A stretch of 64,000 bases of DNA from RHKX01 sp963743875 (GTDB taxonomy: Bacteria; Actinomycetota; Thermoleophilia; Solirubrobacterales; 70-9): NCBI GenBank assembly GCA_963743875.1, contig CAVURM010000002.1:372001-436000 (forward strand), written 5' to 3'. The notes under the pieces were generated by a model. It was not told the DNA's origin and did no database searches. It worked only from the letters and a program-made list of their open reading frames with translations. Below, one piece after another: positions 26,472-36,117 of the stretch. How positions within the stretch are numbered: position 1 is the first letter of the stretch; the number at the start of each line of letters is the position of its first letter. Made by a program: the position numbers and the translations under genes.

Positions 26472-27824
26472 ATGCTGACCGGAGTTGAAATCGTCAAGGC
26501 GGGGGAGGCGGACTGGGATTCCGCGCGGGCCGCCTGGAACCTGGCTGTTGACCAGGGACCGGCCATGGTTGCGCGTCCCGGCAACGCAGACGAGGTCGCC
26601 GCGGTCGTGAACTTCGCTCGAGCGGAAGGCTTGCGTGTGGCCGTGCAGGCCGAAGGGCACGGCGCGAACGCTCTGGGCGGGCTTGGCGAGGACACGCTCC
26701 TCCTCAAGACGGGACGCATGACTGGGGCGGAGATCGACGCCGAGAACCGCCGAGTGCGGGTCAGTGCGGCCGCCAAGTGGTTCGACGTGAGCGAACTGGC
26801 CTCACCTCTGGGGCTCGCCGCTCTCTCGGGCTCCTCGGCGGAGGTCGGCGTCGTTGGCTACACGCTCGGGGGAGGCCACGGCTGGCTTGCCCGCAAGCAC
26901 GGCTTGGCGTGCAACAGCGTGGTCGCGGTTGAGCTCGTCACCGCGGACGGAAGGCTCGTGCACGCTGACGATCAGAACGAGCCCGACCTTTTCTGGGCGT
27001 TGCGCGGTGGCGGCGGGAACTTTGGTGCGGTAACGGCGCTTGAGCTGGAGCTATACCCAGTGCCGGAGCTTTACGCCGGCATGCTTGCCTGGCCGTGGGA
27101 GCGGACCTCGGACGTCCTCCACGCGTGGCGCGAGTGGGTTCCCGGACTACCGGACGAGATGGGAACTTGGGCACGGATCTTGCAGGTTCCGCCGATGCCC
27201 GACATCCCCGAGCCGGTCCGAGGTCGCCAGCTGGTGGTCGTGGAGGCCGCCTACCTGGGTGACGAGGTTGCCGGCAGCGAACTGCTCCGGCCGCTGCGAG
27301 AGCTCGGGCCGGAAATCGACACCTTCGCGGCGGTCCCGCCGGCGTCGCTCGGCTACCTCCACATGGATCCCGAGGACCCCGTCCCCTTCGCCGGGAACGG
27401 TCAGGTGCTCGACGAGCTCCCGGCGGCGGCCGTCGACGCGCTCGTCGCGGGGGCCGGGCCTGGCTCGGGCTCGCCGCTCCTGTCGTTTGAGCTGCGCCTG
27501 CTCGGCGGCGCCCTGAGTCAGGCCGCACCCGATGCCGGAGCGCTTGCGAATCTGGACCACAGCTTCCTGACGTTCGAAGTGGGCATGCTCATGGACGCCG
27601 AAGCGGAGGTCGCCGTCAACCGACAGATCGACGTCGTTCACAAGGCGCTCGAGCCGTGGGATTCCGGCGTCAAGTATGGGAACCTCGCCGACGTCCCCCT
27701 GGACATACGCACCTGCCATGCACCGGATACCTACGAACGGCTGCAGCAGGTGAAGGCGCGTTACGACCCGGACGATCTCTTTCGCGCCAACCACCCGATC
27801 CCGCCCGCTGGGACCTCCAGGTAG
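26472..27824 (+). CDS. FAD-linked oxidase of the BBE/PCMH type
   Basis: This 450-residue flavoprotein has the PCMH FAD-binding domain: PGNADEVAAVVNFARAEGL, then VQAEGHGANALGG, where the His is a likely covalent FAD site, GYTLGGGHGWLARKHGLACN, and DLFWALRGGGGNFGAVTALE. A C-terminal berberine-bridge motif follows (VKARYDPDDLFRANHPIPP). The usual second covalent Cys motif is absent, so the link would be single. Such enzymes oxidise sugars, alcohols or alkaloid-like compounds. A weak AAAGGA site precedes the ATG. No operon partner is evident. Confidence 0.88.
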   Translation: MLTGVEIVKAGEADWDSARAAWNLAVDQGPAMVARPGNADEVAAVVNFARAEGLRVAVQAEGHGANALGGLGEDTLLLKTGRMTGAEIDAENRRVRVSAAAKWFDVSELASPLGLAALSGSSAEVGVVGYTLGGGHGWLARKHGLACNSVVAVELVTADGRLVHADDQNEPDLFWALRGGGGNFGAVTALELELYPVPELYAGMLAWPWERTSDVLHAWREWVPGLPDEMGTWARILQVPPMPDIPEPVRGRQLVVVEAAYLGDEVAGSELLRPLRELGPEIDTFAAVPPASLGYLHMDPEDPVPFAGNGQVLDELPAAAVDALVAGAGPGSGSPLLSFELRLLGGALSQAAPDAGALANLDHSFLTFEVGMLMDAEAEVAVNRQIDVVHKALEPWDSGVKYGNLADVPLDIRTCHAPDTYERLQQVKARYDPDDLFRANHPIPPAGTSR

Positions 27825-27991
27825 TCGCAACTGCCCGGGGTTTACTGCTGCCCCGAATGCAGGGCGTCTGCTGGGAACTCGCTCGACCGTCTTCGCGGCG
27901 TCCGTATGCGGAAATCAGGCGGTGAACGCGTCCAACTATCGCTTTGACGAGAAGCGGTACCTCGAGTCATCTGCCTAGAGGCAACCGCCCC

Positions 27992-28058
27992 ACGATCCGA
28001 GCGTCGTAGCGAGAAACGAATCGGGTCCCCGCTATAGGATGAAGCCCGCTTGTTGAGC
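27992..28058 (+). repeat. dispersed repeat, A-type, hairpin broken
   Basis: GCGTCGTAGCGAGAAACGAA, then TCGGGTCCCCGCTATAGGAT and GAAGCCCGCTTGTTGAGC match the A-type. The right hairpin arm is replaced by unrelated sequence. Confidence 0.75.
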
Positions 28059-28207
28059 CGTCTAACAGCAGGAAACAGCAGGATCCAGATTCTGAGGTCG
28101 GCCTTGACCCATTCGACGCGCCGGGCGAGATCAGACCCCGCGGCCTCGGCGGCCCGATATGCGCGGGGCGAGAGATCGTGTCCCTCTTTTGGGTGTACGG
28201 TCGGCGC

Positions 28208-29002
28208 ATGAAGCTCGCCGGTCGCAGCGCGGTCGTAACAGGCGCCTCTTCGGGGATCGGGGCCGCAGTCGCTCGTGAATTCGTCCGACGCGGCGCACAG
28301 CCGATTCTCGTTGCTCGCGGGGCCGACAAGCTCGAAGAGTTGGCCACCGAGCTACGCGATGCCGGCGGAACGGTCGAGGTCGAGCCGTGCGATCTGAGCA
28401 ACGATGTTGAGATCGGGCGGCTCGCCGAACGGCTGCTGGCGGGCGATGGGGTTCCTGACGTGTTGGTCAACAATGCCGGCGCGGGGATCTGGCGGGCCAC
28501 CTGGGAAACCGATACCGGCTACGGCGAGATGGCGGCCAGGCTGCCGTATCTCGCCGCCTACGAGCTGACCCGCCTGCTATTGCCGGCGATGATGGAACGC
28601 GGTTCGGGCTGGGTCCTGAACATGACCTCGGCGGCCGGCTACCTGACGATCCCCGGGGCCACGGCATACGGGGTCGCACGCTGGGCGATGCGTGCGTTCA
28701 GTTATCAGCTCGAGGCCGAACTGCGCGGGAGCGGGGTCGGCGTGACCTTGCTTGCCCCTTTCGAGGTTGACTCCCCCTACTTCGACAACAACCCTGGCTC
28801 GCGGGAGCGGATCCCGAAGATTGCCACTCTTGTGGGCGACATGACGCCGGACGACGTGGCTCGCGAGGCTGCGGACTCGATCGAGCGAGAGCGCCGCGAG
28901 CGAATCATTCCGTGGCGAGGTCGCTGGCTCTACAGGGTGACGCCGCCGCCCTTGATGCGGAAGCTGGTGGCACTTACCGGTTGGAAGCCGAGAAACATCT
29001 GA
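28208..29002 (+). CDS. short-chain dehydrogenase/reductase
   Basis: This 264-residue SDR has the cofactor motif TGASSGIGAAVAREF, the NNAGAG motif and the catalytic Ser/Tyr region (MTSAAGYLTIPGATAYGVAR). The usual YxxxK is YGVAR, so the catalytic Lys is Arg; activity may be altered. The ATG at 28208 (MKLAGRSAVV) matches the family start better than the longer reading. An Arg after the first strand suggests NADP. It stands alone between two repeats and a convergent cyclase gene. Confidence 0.85.
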   Translation: MKLAGRSAVVTGASSGIGAAVAREFVRRGAQPILVARGADKLEELATELRDAGGTVEVEPCDLSNDVEIGRLAERLLAGDGVPDVLVNNAGAGIWRATWETDTGYGEMAARLPYLAAYELTRLLLPAMMERGSGWVLNMTSAAGYLTIPGATAYGVARWAMRAFSYQLEAELRGSGVGVTLLAPFEVDSPYFDNNPGSRERIPKIATLVGDMTPDDVAREAADSIERERRERIIPWRGRWLYRVTPPPLMRKLVALTGWKPRNI

Positions 29003-29081
29003 GGACTGAGGAGACCGATCGCACGGGTAGCGAAAAGCAAAGACCGCTGGGCTTCGGGCGTGAGAGCCCGGACGCTCCTTC

Positions 29082-30275
29082 TCAGATCTCGCACACCGCG
29101 ATTGCCGGGGCATCCCGGCGGGCCTTCTCGGTCGCGGTCGCCAGGTCGCCGAGGGCCGTGTAGGTGATGCGATCCGGCTCCAGACCGAGAGCGGCCGCGG
29201 CTTCGGGTTCCAAGCGCTCGACGAGGTCCTTGGAAGCGAGCGCAAGGCCGCCGCTTGCGCAGGCCTCGACGCGCGCGGCTTCGTTCACCTGGTCGCCGAG
29301 CGCGTTGACCTCGGAGCGCCCGGCGGTGCTGATGTTGCCGACGTAGAGGTTCGCTCCCCAGTGCAGGCCGAAGCGCAGGACGACGTCCTCCGGCTGCAGA
29401 TCGCTGCGCGCGGCGACCTCAGCGACCGCTTCGCGCAGCGCGCGGGCGGCAGCGATGCAACTGGCTGCGGCAGCGGACTCGGATCCGGATGTCTCCGCGA
29501 GAAAGAACGCGCCAACGCCGTCGCCGACGTGGCGCCCAACCAGGCCACCGGCGTCGACGACGCACTGGTCGGCGGCACGGACGAGGCGGCGCCCGAGCGC
29601 GAAGTAGCTGGCGGTCGATAGTCGCCGGGAGAGCGGCGAGGACGCTTCCAGGTCGGCGAAGAGGATGGCCGCCGGCCGCCGGCCTGCCTTCGCGACCAGC
29701 CCCATCCGCTCGACGTGCCTGAGGTCGGCGGTGAATGTCATAGCGGCGAGCATCGCCATGTCAGCGGCGGGCTTTGTGATCAGCGCCGTGCCGGCGAGCC
29801 GGCCGTCGGCGTCGCGGATACGGAAGGCGATGGCCGGAATGTCCCCCGTGGCGGCGATCCCGAAGCCCTTGGTGGTGAAGGACAGCATTGTGCCCGCGGC
29901 CGGGGTCAGTTCGTCGACGATGTCGCGCATCGTAGGGTCGACGAGCTCCCGCAGCTCGTCCCGCCCGCCGGGGGTATCGGCGAGCATCAGCCCGCCGGCG
30001 GCGCGGAAGAAGAAGCGATTGATCTCGATGCTGTTCGCCCCCATCCGCCATCCCTTGCTCGCCTGGAGCCATTCGGGTCCAAAGACGTAGGCGCCCATCG
30101 GGAACAATGCGAGCTCGACGAGAGCTCCGAAGGACAGGCGCAGGCCGTCACTGGCCCAGACCGACCGCCAGCGGTCGTCGACGACCCATCCCCAGTGCCC
30201 CGTGTCGCGGATCGCCCGCGCCGCGTCGGCGAGGTCTGGGTCTTCGGGCAACGGGTATGGCTCCTGATCGCCCAT
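29082..30275 (-). CDS. class III adenylate/guanylate cyclase-domain protein
   Basis: This 397-residue soluble protein ends in a class III nucleotide cyclase domain (residues about 205-380). The metal Asp appears in AILFADLEASSPLSRRL, the second Asp in GRHVGDGVGAFF, and the transition-state Asn/Arg pair in ALGDQVNEAARVE. The N-terminal 200 residues are not assigned; an internal stretch (AFRIRDADGRLAGTALITKP) could be a small sensory fold. There are no membrane helices. It would make cAMP or a related signal. A repeat and the TetR gene lie upstream in divergent orientation. Confidence 0.85.
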   Translation of the reverse strand: MGDQEPYPLPEDPDLADAARAIRDTGHWGWVVDDRWRSVWASDGLRLSFGALVELALFPMGAYVFGPEWLQASKGWRMGANSIEINRFFFRAAGGLMLADTPGGRDELRELVDPTMRDIVDELTPAAGTMLSFTTKGFGIAATGDIPAIAFRIRDADGRLAGTALITKPAADMAMLAAMTFTADLRHVERMGLVAKAGRRPAAILFADLEASSPLSRRLSTASYFALGRRLVRAADQCVVDAGGLVGRHVGDGVGAFFLAETSGSESAAAASCIAAARALREAVAEVAARSDLQPEDVVLRFGLHWGANLYVGNISTAGRSEVNALGDQVNEAARVEACASGGLALASKDLVERLEPEAAAALGLEPDRITYTALGDLATATEKARRDAPAIAVCEI

Positions 30276-30379
30276 CGTCCGATCCTATCCCGCGAGCTGC
30301 GACTGACCTGGCTCGGCCAGACGCCGACCGCTCCGGGCGAACGGCGATAGTTCGGGATCAGGCCGGCAGGCGCCGGCGC

Positions 30380-30462
30380 TCGATGATCCGTGCGTCGCAG
30401 CGAGAAACGAAACGGATCCCCGCTATAGGAAGAAGCCTCGCTGAAGCGGGGCTTCTTGCGTT
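30380..30462 (+). repeat. dispersed repeat, A-type
   Basis: TGCGTCGCAGCGAGAAACGA, then GGATCCCCGCTATAGG and the hairpin AAGAAGCCTCGCT-ga-AGCGGGGCTTCTT. One base pair differs from other copies but is kept as a U-G pair. Confidence 0.8.
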
Positions 30463-30569
30463 TCATGGGCCTCAGGTTTGTTCCTGTGGTATCGGTGGAC
30501 TACTCCGATGGCCTTGCGCGGAGGCGGTCCCCTTGGTGCAGGTTGCGATCGGCTCCCATAGAGCCGGGC

Positions 30570-30603
30570 TTCACATGCGTACAACAATAAGCTATTATTG
30601 TTG
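30570..30603 (+). promoter_or_regulatory. TetR promoter with embedded operator
   Basis: A perfect inverted repeat CAACAATAA-gcta-TTATTGTTG (30582-30603) lies 2 nt before the GTG start. TTCACA (30570-30575) and TATTAT (30593-30598) are 17 nt apart, so the -10 box is inside the operator. The AT-rich palindrome stands out in GC-rich DNA. Confidence 0.75.
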
Positions 30604-30605
30604 AG

Positions 30606-31214
30606 GTGGAAGTCGCTGAAGCGCGCGTTGACGACAAGCACGCGGAGTTGGTGGAGGTTGCTGCGCGCGTGCTTCGTCGCGTTGGCTTCGAAAGGATGCG
30701 GCTGCGGGACGTGGCGGCGGAGGCCGGGGTCTCCATCGGACTGCTTCAGCACTACTTCGAGACTCGAGAGCAACTCGGGCGAGAAGCGTTCGCGGCAGCA
30801 TGCGGTCAGCGCGCCGCGAACTTCGCAGAGAGTGCCGTGGGCATCGAGGATTCGAGGGAGCGGATCGAGACGATGCTCCAGCACGCGTTCGAGCCGGCCC
30901 TGGTCAACGACCGGTCGGGCAGCTGGCTCGAACTCTGCGCCGCCGCCAGTCGCGACCCTGGGTTGCGCGCCGAGGCCATCGCTGTTCAGACGGCATGGCG
31001 CGAGCCGATCCTCGAGGCGATCCGCGCCGGCCAGCGGGACGGTGAACTCTCCGCCGACCTCGATCCGGAGCGAGCCGCCGACCTGCTGCTCGCGCTGGTC
31101 GACGGCGCCGAGGTCGCCTCGGCACTGGGAGAGTCCTCCGAGCGGCTGCTGCCCGGAGTCGACGCGGTCCTCGAGCTCGTGCTGGGCGTTCGCAAGGAGG
31201 GCCGGCCTGGATGA
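30606..31214 (+). CDS. TetR family regulator (BetI-like C-terminus)
   Basis: This 202-residue regulator has a TetR helix-turn-helix (RVLRRVGFERMRLRDVAAEA, then VSIGLLQHYFETREQLG) and a BetI-type C-terminal domain. The GTG start directly follows a palindrome with an embedded promoter, so the transcript is probably leaderless and autorepressed. Its stop overlaps the ATG of the CrtI-like oxidoreductase gene (ATGA), so the pair forms an operon. The regulator likely responds to a substrate or product of that enzyme. Confidence 0.9.
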   Translation: MEVAEARVDDKHAELVEVAARVLRRVGFERMRLRDVAAEAGVSIGLLQHYFETREQLGREAFAAACGQRAANFAESAVGIEDSRERIETMLQHAFEPALVNDRSGSWLELCAAASRDPGLRAEAIAVQTAWREPILEAIRAGQRDGELSADLDPERAADLLLALVDGAEVASALGESSERLLPGVDAVLELVLGVRKEGRPG

Positions 31215-32852
31215 ACGAGCGCGACGTCGTGATCGTCGGAGCCGGCCACAACGGATTGGTGTGCGCCGCGGCGCTCGCGCGCGACGGGCACGACGTCCTG
31301 GTCCTCGAGCGGCGTGACGTAATCGGCGGGGCGGCTGTCACCGAGGAGCCGTGGCCTGGGTACCGGGTCTCGAGCGCCTCATATGTGGTCAGCCTCATTC
31401 CGCCGCAGATCGAGCGCGCGCTCGATCTGCGGGCGCACGGCTATCGCACGTCGATCATCGCCCCCGACTACTACGTGCCGTTCCCCGACGGGAGCGTTCT
31501 GACCCTCTGGGGCGATCTCGAGCGTGACGTCGCCGCCATCCGCCGTTTCTCGAAGCGCGATGCCGACGCCTACGTCGAATTCGACCGCTACTTCGACCGG
31601 ATCGCGGGGCTGCTCCGCGACCTCATGTTCGTCGCGCCGCCGAACCTCGTGATCAGCGATCTTCCGCGCTGGCTCGCGGTGGGAGCACGCCTGCGGCGGT
31701 GGCGAGGGCGCGATATCGCCGATACCGTTCGCCTGTTCACGCTCTCGGCCTCCGATTTCCTCGACGAGTGGTTCGAGGACGACCGCGTGAAGGCGGCGCT
31801 CGCGACCCAGGCGATGGTCGGTGCCTGGGGCGGTCCGATGAGCCCCGGTTCCGCCTACGTGCTGATGCACCATTGGGTCGGTGAGGTTGATGGCCACCCC
31901 GGTGCTTGGGCCTGGGTGCACGGAGGGATGGGGGGAGTGAGCTCCGCACTCGCTCGCTCGGCCCGCGCGGCCGGCGCTGAGATCCGCACCGGAGCGTCCG
32001 TCAAGAGGCTCTTGACCGCGAATGGGAAAGCAACGGGCGTCGAGCTCGAGGGCGGCGAGCACGATTCGCGCCCGACGCGTCGTCTCGAACCTTCACCCGG
32101 TCACCACCTATCGAGATCTGATCGGGGAGGACCGGTTGAGCGAGGAGGTCCGGACAGACATCGGCCGGTATCGCACGCGTTCGGGGTCGGTGAAGGTCAA
32201 CCTCGCCCTCTCCGGCCTGCCGCAGATCGCCGGCTGGGACGGTCCGATCCCCGGGGAGCCCCATCGCGGTTTGGTGGCGGTCTCTCCCTCGATCGAGTAT
32301 CTGGAGCGGGCCTGGGACGACGCCAAGTACGGCCGCCCGTCCGAGCACCCGTACGTCGAGGCGGTCTTCCCGACGGTCCATGAGCCCGAGCTCGCACCCG
32401 ACGGCAAGCACCTGCTCCTCGCGTTCGTCCAGTACGCGCCCTACGAGCTACGGGAAGGCTCGTGGGCGGATCAGCGCGAGGCCTTCGGGCGGCGGGTCGT
32501 GGAGACGCTCGAGGGCGTGATGCCCGGCCTCGGCGGCCTCGTGGAGCACATGGAGGTGCTCACGCCGGTCGACATCGAGGAGCGATTCGGACTGCTCGGC
32601 GGGAACATCATGCAGGGCGAGATGACGCCGGATCAGAGCTTCATGATGCGACCGATCTTCGGCTACGCCGACTACAGGACACCGGTGGATGACCTCTTCA
32701 TCTGCGGATCGGGAACCCACCCCGGCGGCGGGGTGATGGGGGTTCCCGGATGGAACTGTTCGCGGGTGGTGGCTCGAGCCGGCCGTCGGCGCGGGATCGG
32801 CAAGCGCATGGCCGGAGCTGGGTCACGGCATCGACGCATTGAAGGCCGGTAG
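31211..32852 (+). CDS. CrtI-like FAD-dependent oxidoreductase (frameshifted)
   Basis: This is a phytoene desaturase/retinol saturase-like flavoprotein. The N-terminus has the FAD motif VVIVGAGHNGLVCAAALARD and LERRDVIGGAAVTEE. The C-terminus has LFICGSGTHPGGGVMGVPGW, the second FAD-binding element. The frame breaks near 32070: the first part ends at GVELEGGEH and the next frame continues IRARRVVSNLHPVTTYRDL. One nucleotide is out of place, perhaps an error, since the rest is fully conserved (about 547 residues in total). It is translationally coupled to the TetR gene. The substrate is unknown; no carotenoid genes are near. Confidence 0.85.
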
Positions 32853-32860
32853 GGATCGGC

Positions 32861-33135
32861 ATGGCGGACGTCCTCGGAATCGGGGCCGGACTCGGTGGCC
32901 TGACCTCGGCCGGAGACCTTGCTGCTTCTGGTCACCGGGTTACTGTGCTCGAAGCCCGGGAACGGGTCGGGGACGGATCCACACCGACACCTTTTCCGGG
33001 ACCGCGACCCGGGTCGATCTCGGAGCCGAATGGGAAGTCGTCGAGGAAGATGTGAGAGCACCGGGCTTCGAGGGAGCCGGGGAGAGCCCGGCGGCCGGGC
33101 CGCTCGACATCAGGCAGGCAGAGCGGATTGGATAG
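32861..33135 (+). pseudogene. N-terminal fragment of a flavin amine oxidase
   Basis: The first frame reads MADVLGIGAGLGGLTSAGDL and VTVLEARERVGDG, the FAD-binding start of a monoamine oxidase family protein. The next frame continues GRIHTDTFSGTATRVDLGAE, so a frameshift lies near 32975. The similarity stops after about 70 residues, where a second amine oxidase gene begins. It appears to be a deleted relic. Confidence 0.6.
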
Positions 33136-34606
33136 AGGAATCTCCCGCAGAGAGCTACTGCGTCGGGGCGCCGCAGTCGGCGCGGTTGCCGCCATCGCAC
33201 CGAGTTCGCTTGCCTGCTCTCGCGAATCCGACTCGGCCGCGGGGCCGAGCATCGTGATCGTCGGCGCCGGCTTGGCGGGTCTGGCCTGCGCCTATCGGCT
33301 CCACGAGAACGGCATCGGTTGCTCCGTCTACGAAGCCAACCCCGAACGACTGGGAGGTCGCTGCTGGACGGCGCGCGAGTTCGAGTACGGTCAGACCGGC
33401 GAGCACGGAGGCGAGTTCATCGACACCCGCCACCGGCGGATCCGAGCCCTCGCCAAGGGCTTCGGCCTTGAGCTGAACGACCTTTACGGAGAGCCCCTCA
33501 AGGGTGGTACCCGCCGCTGGCTGGACGGCGCGCTGCGCCCGGCCCCCCGCAGCCGTCCCGGCTGGAAGACCTTTGAGCGTGAGATCCGCCGAACGGCGCG
33601 ACGGATCGGCAGCTTCGACTACCGGAACCCGACGCCGGCGGCGCGAGCCCTCGATGAGATGACCGCGGCAGAGTGGGTGGAGGAGCACGTCCCGGGTGGC
33701 CTCGGCGGTGTCGCTGGGGGCCTGATCGGTCTCTGGCTCGCGGGCGACCTCGGGCTCGACCCCGACAGGCTCAGCGCGATCAGCCTGATCGTCGAGTGGG
33801 TCATCCCCGCTCCGGGGGCGGACTCCCGGTACTCGGTCAGGGTGGCAACGATCAGATCGTGACGAGCTCGCCGGCTCGCTCACGGACGGAACGGTCCGCA
33901 TGGACGCTCCTCTGGAGCGTCTCAGCAAGCGGTCCGACGGAACCTACGAGATGCGCTTCGGTGGAATTTCCGACCCGGTGCCGCGCCGACCACGTCGTGC
34001 TGGCACTGCCGTTCACGACGCTGCGTGAGGTCGACCTGAGCAGCGCCGGCTTCTCGCGCAAGCGGCTCGAGTGCATCGAGCAGCTCGGCATGGGAACCAA
34101 CGCGAAGCTCGCTGATGCAGTTCGAGCGTCCGCCGCAGCGCTACGGCGACTGGAATGGCTCCATGATCAGCGATGACCCGTATCTGTTCACCTGGGAAAG
34201 CACTCTCCGCCAGCCGGGGCGGGGCAGCATCATCACCACCTACCTGGGCGGCCGCTCGGGCGCCGCGGGTCTGCCGGCCACGCAAGCGCACGGGCCGAGC
34301 CCTCGGACCGTGATCGAGCAGAACCTGCGGGACGTTACCCGTGGCGGCGCGACCGGGATCAGCGGGCTCCGGGACGGCTTCAACGGCAGCGCCTGGACCG
34401 ACAAGTGGGCGCTCGACCCATGGACGAGAGGTTCCTACGCCGCCTTCCTGCCCGGGCAATACACCCGCTACTACGGCTATGCCGGTAGGTCGGAAGGCCG
34501 CGTCCGCTTCGCCGGCGAACAGACGCAGACGACCTTCCAGGGCTACCTCGAGGGCGCCGTCCGATCTGGAGAGAAGGCCGCCGGCTCGATTATCGCCCAG
34601 GTCTGA
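33128..34606 (+). CDS. Tat-exported flavin amine oxidase (four frameshifts)
   Basis: This is a flavin monoamine oxidase family protein of about 490 residues. The N-terminus carries a twin-arginine signal (ISRRELLRRGAAVGAVAAIA). Then come the FAD motif IVIVGAGLAGLACAYRLHE, ERLGGRCWTAREF and GEHGGEFIDTRH, and at the C-terminus GRVRFAGEQTQTTFQGYLEG. Between about 33840 and 34105 the conserved sequence moves through all three frames (near 33840, 33879, 33975 and 34105), with net zero change. Four single-base indels in 270 bp suggest either a poor stretch of sequence or advanced decay. The substrate is unknown. Confidence 0.75.
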
Positions 34607-34683
34607 GGGAGTCTGGTCAGCCAAGCTCTGTCAGGTCTGCTGGGATCTGAGGCAAAGCCCGTACTCAGCGACTCAGGCATACT

Positions 34684-34770
34684 CGCTCGACTATTCGTGC
34701 GTCGCAGCGAGAGACGAATCGGATCCCCGCTATAGGAAGAAGCCCGCTTTTGAAGCGGGCTTCTTGCCTT
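34684..34770 (+). repeat. dispersed repeat, A-type
   Basis: CTCGACTATTCGTGCGTCGC, then AATCGGATCCCCGCTATAGG and the hairpin AAGAAGCCCGCTT-ttg-AAGCGGGCTTCTT. It follows the amine oxidase gene. Confidence 0.85.
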
Positions 34771-34861
34771 CGCGCAAGAGAGAGGGCGCGGTTCAGTCGA
34801 TCGTCGATGACCGTCACGCTGGGCGCGGCACCGGCGGCGCCGGACGTAGGATGAGGCGATC

Positions 34862-35998
34862 TTGGACAACCTCACCCTCGGCATCGTCGGCACCTCACTG
34901 AAAGAGAACGAGCGCCGGCTCCCACTCCATCCGGCCCATGTCGGCGATCTCGTCGAGGGCGTGCGGGAGCGGACTTATTACGAGACAGGTTACGGCGAGC
35001 GCTTCGCGGTCCCCGATGCCGAGATCGCCCGTCGCGCCGCCGGCATCCGCTCGCGCGAGGAGCTGATCGCCGAATGCGATGTCGTGCTGCTTCCGAAGCC
35101 GGTGGTCTCCGACCTCGAACTCATGGCCCCTGGGCAGGTGCTCTGTGGGTGGATGCATTGCGTCCAGGATCCGAAGCTGACGCAGGCCGCGATCGACCGC
35201 CAGCTCACGCTCCTCGCCTGGGAGAGCATGAATCACTGGTCCTCCGACGGCGCGTACCGTCTCCATGTCTTTCATCAGAACAACGAGCTGGCCGGCTACG
35301 CCTCGGTCATGCACGCGATGCAGCTCGTCGGAGCGACGGGGGCCTACGGGCGCCCGCTCCGAGCCGCGGTCATCGGGTTCGGCGCCACCGGACGGGGGGC
35401 CGTTCTGGCTCTTCGCGCGATGGGCGTAAACGACGTCTCGGTCCTAACCCACCGCGACGCCACCTCGGTGGCCGATCCGATCCACTCGGTCCGGTTCTTC
35501 ACCTACGGAACAGGGGATGGCCGTGTCCCGGACCTCGATTCCGATGACGAGACGGTGGCGCTGTTCCTCGCCGGGCACGACATCATCGTCAACTGCGTCT
35601 ACCAGGACCCGGACGCACCGGTCACCTATGTCACCCGCGACGAGCTCTCCCACTTTCGTCCCGGAGCGCTCTTTGTCGACGTCTCCGTAGACGCCGGGAT
35701 GGGATTCGAGTGGTCGCGCCCGACGACCTTCGACGATCCGATCTTCGGACTCAGCGATGGCCGCAGCTGCTACGCCGTCGATCACAGCCCATCACTGCTT
35801 TGGAACTCGGCGACTTGGGAGATCAGCAGAGCCCTGTCGCCCTATCTGCCCGCACTTCTAGCCGGTGGGGAGACCCGGGAGGCGGACGAGACGCTCCGCC
35901 GCGCGATCGAGATTCGCGACGGCGTCGTCGAGAACCCGAAGATCCTCTCGTTCCAGAACCGGGCGGAGTCCTTTCCGCACCGGCTCCGAAACGGCTAG
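34862..35998 (+). CDS. alanine dehydrogenase/N5-(carboxyethyl)ornithine synthase-like enzyme
   Basis: This 378-residue protein belongs to the alanine dehydrogenase/transhydrogenase family and is closest in style to N5-(carboxyethyl)ornithine synthase. The N-terminus reads LGIVGTSLKENERRLPLHPA with the substrate-binding Arg/Lys region. Then WESMNHWSSDGAYRLHVFHQ and the Rossmann motif AAVIGFGATGRGAVLALRAM. These enzymes reductively couple 2-oxoacids with amines using NAD(P)H. The TTG start lies 9 nt after TAGGAT, a likely -10 box. The exact substrate cannot be told from sequence. Confidence 0.8.
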   Translation: MDNLTLGIVGTSLKENERRLPLHPAHVGDLVEGVRERTYYETGYGERFAVPDAEIARRAAGIRSREELIAECDVVLLPKPVVSDLELMAPGQVLCGWMHCVQDPKLTQAAIDRQLTLLAWESMNHWSSDGAYRLHVFHQNNELAGYASVMHAMQLVGATGAYGRPLRAAVIGFGATGRGAVLALRAMGVNDVSVLTHRDATSVADPIHSVRFFTYGTGDGRVPDLDSDDETVALFLAGHDIIVNCVYQDPDAPVTYVTRDELSHFRPGALFVDVSVDAGMGFEWSRPTTFDDPIFGLSDGRSCYAVDHSPSLLWNSATWEISRALSPYLPALLAGGETREADETLRRAIEIRDGVVENPKILSFQNRAESFPHRLRNG

Positions 35999-36117
35999 TA
36001 CTCCGCCTTGGTGCAGGTCTTGCGGTGCGCGGACGATGGCGAGCGGCGACACGCGCCCGGGATTCCGTCAGGATGGTTGCGCGTCGTTTAGCTGCCACCA
36101 ATCGGGGAGAGGTCCAC

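Noticed and set aside
29489..30090. Plus-strand ORFs opposite the cyclase gene
   Set aside because: They are antisense shadows of a well-supported gene on the other strand.
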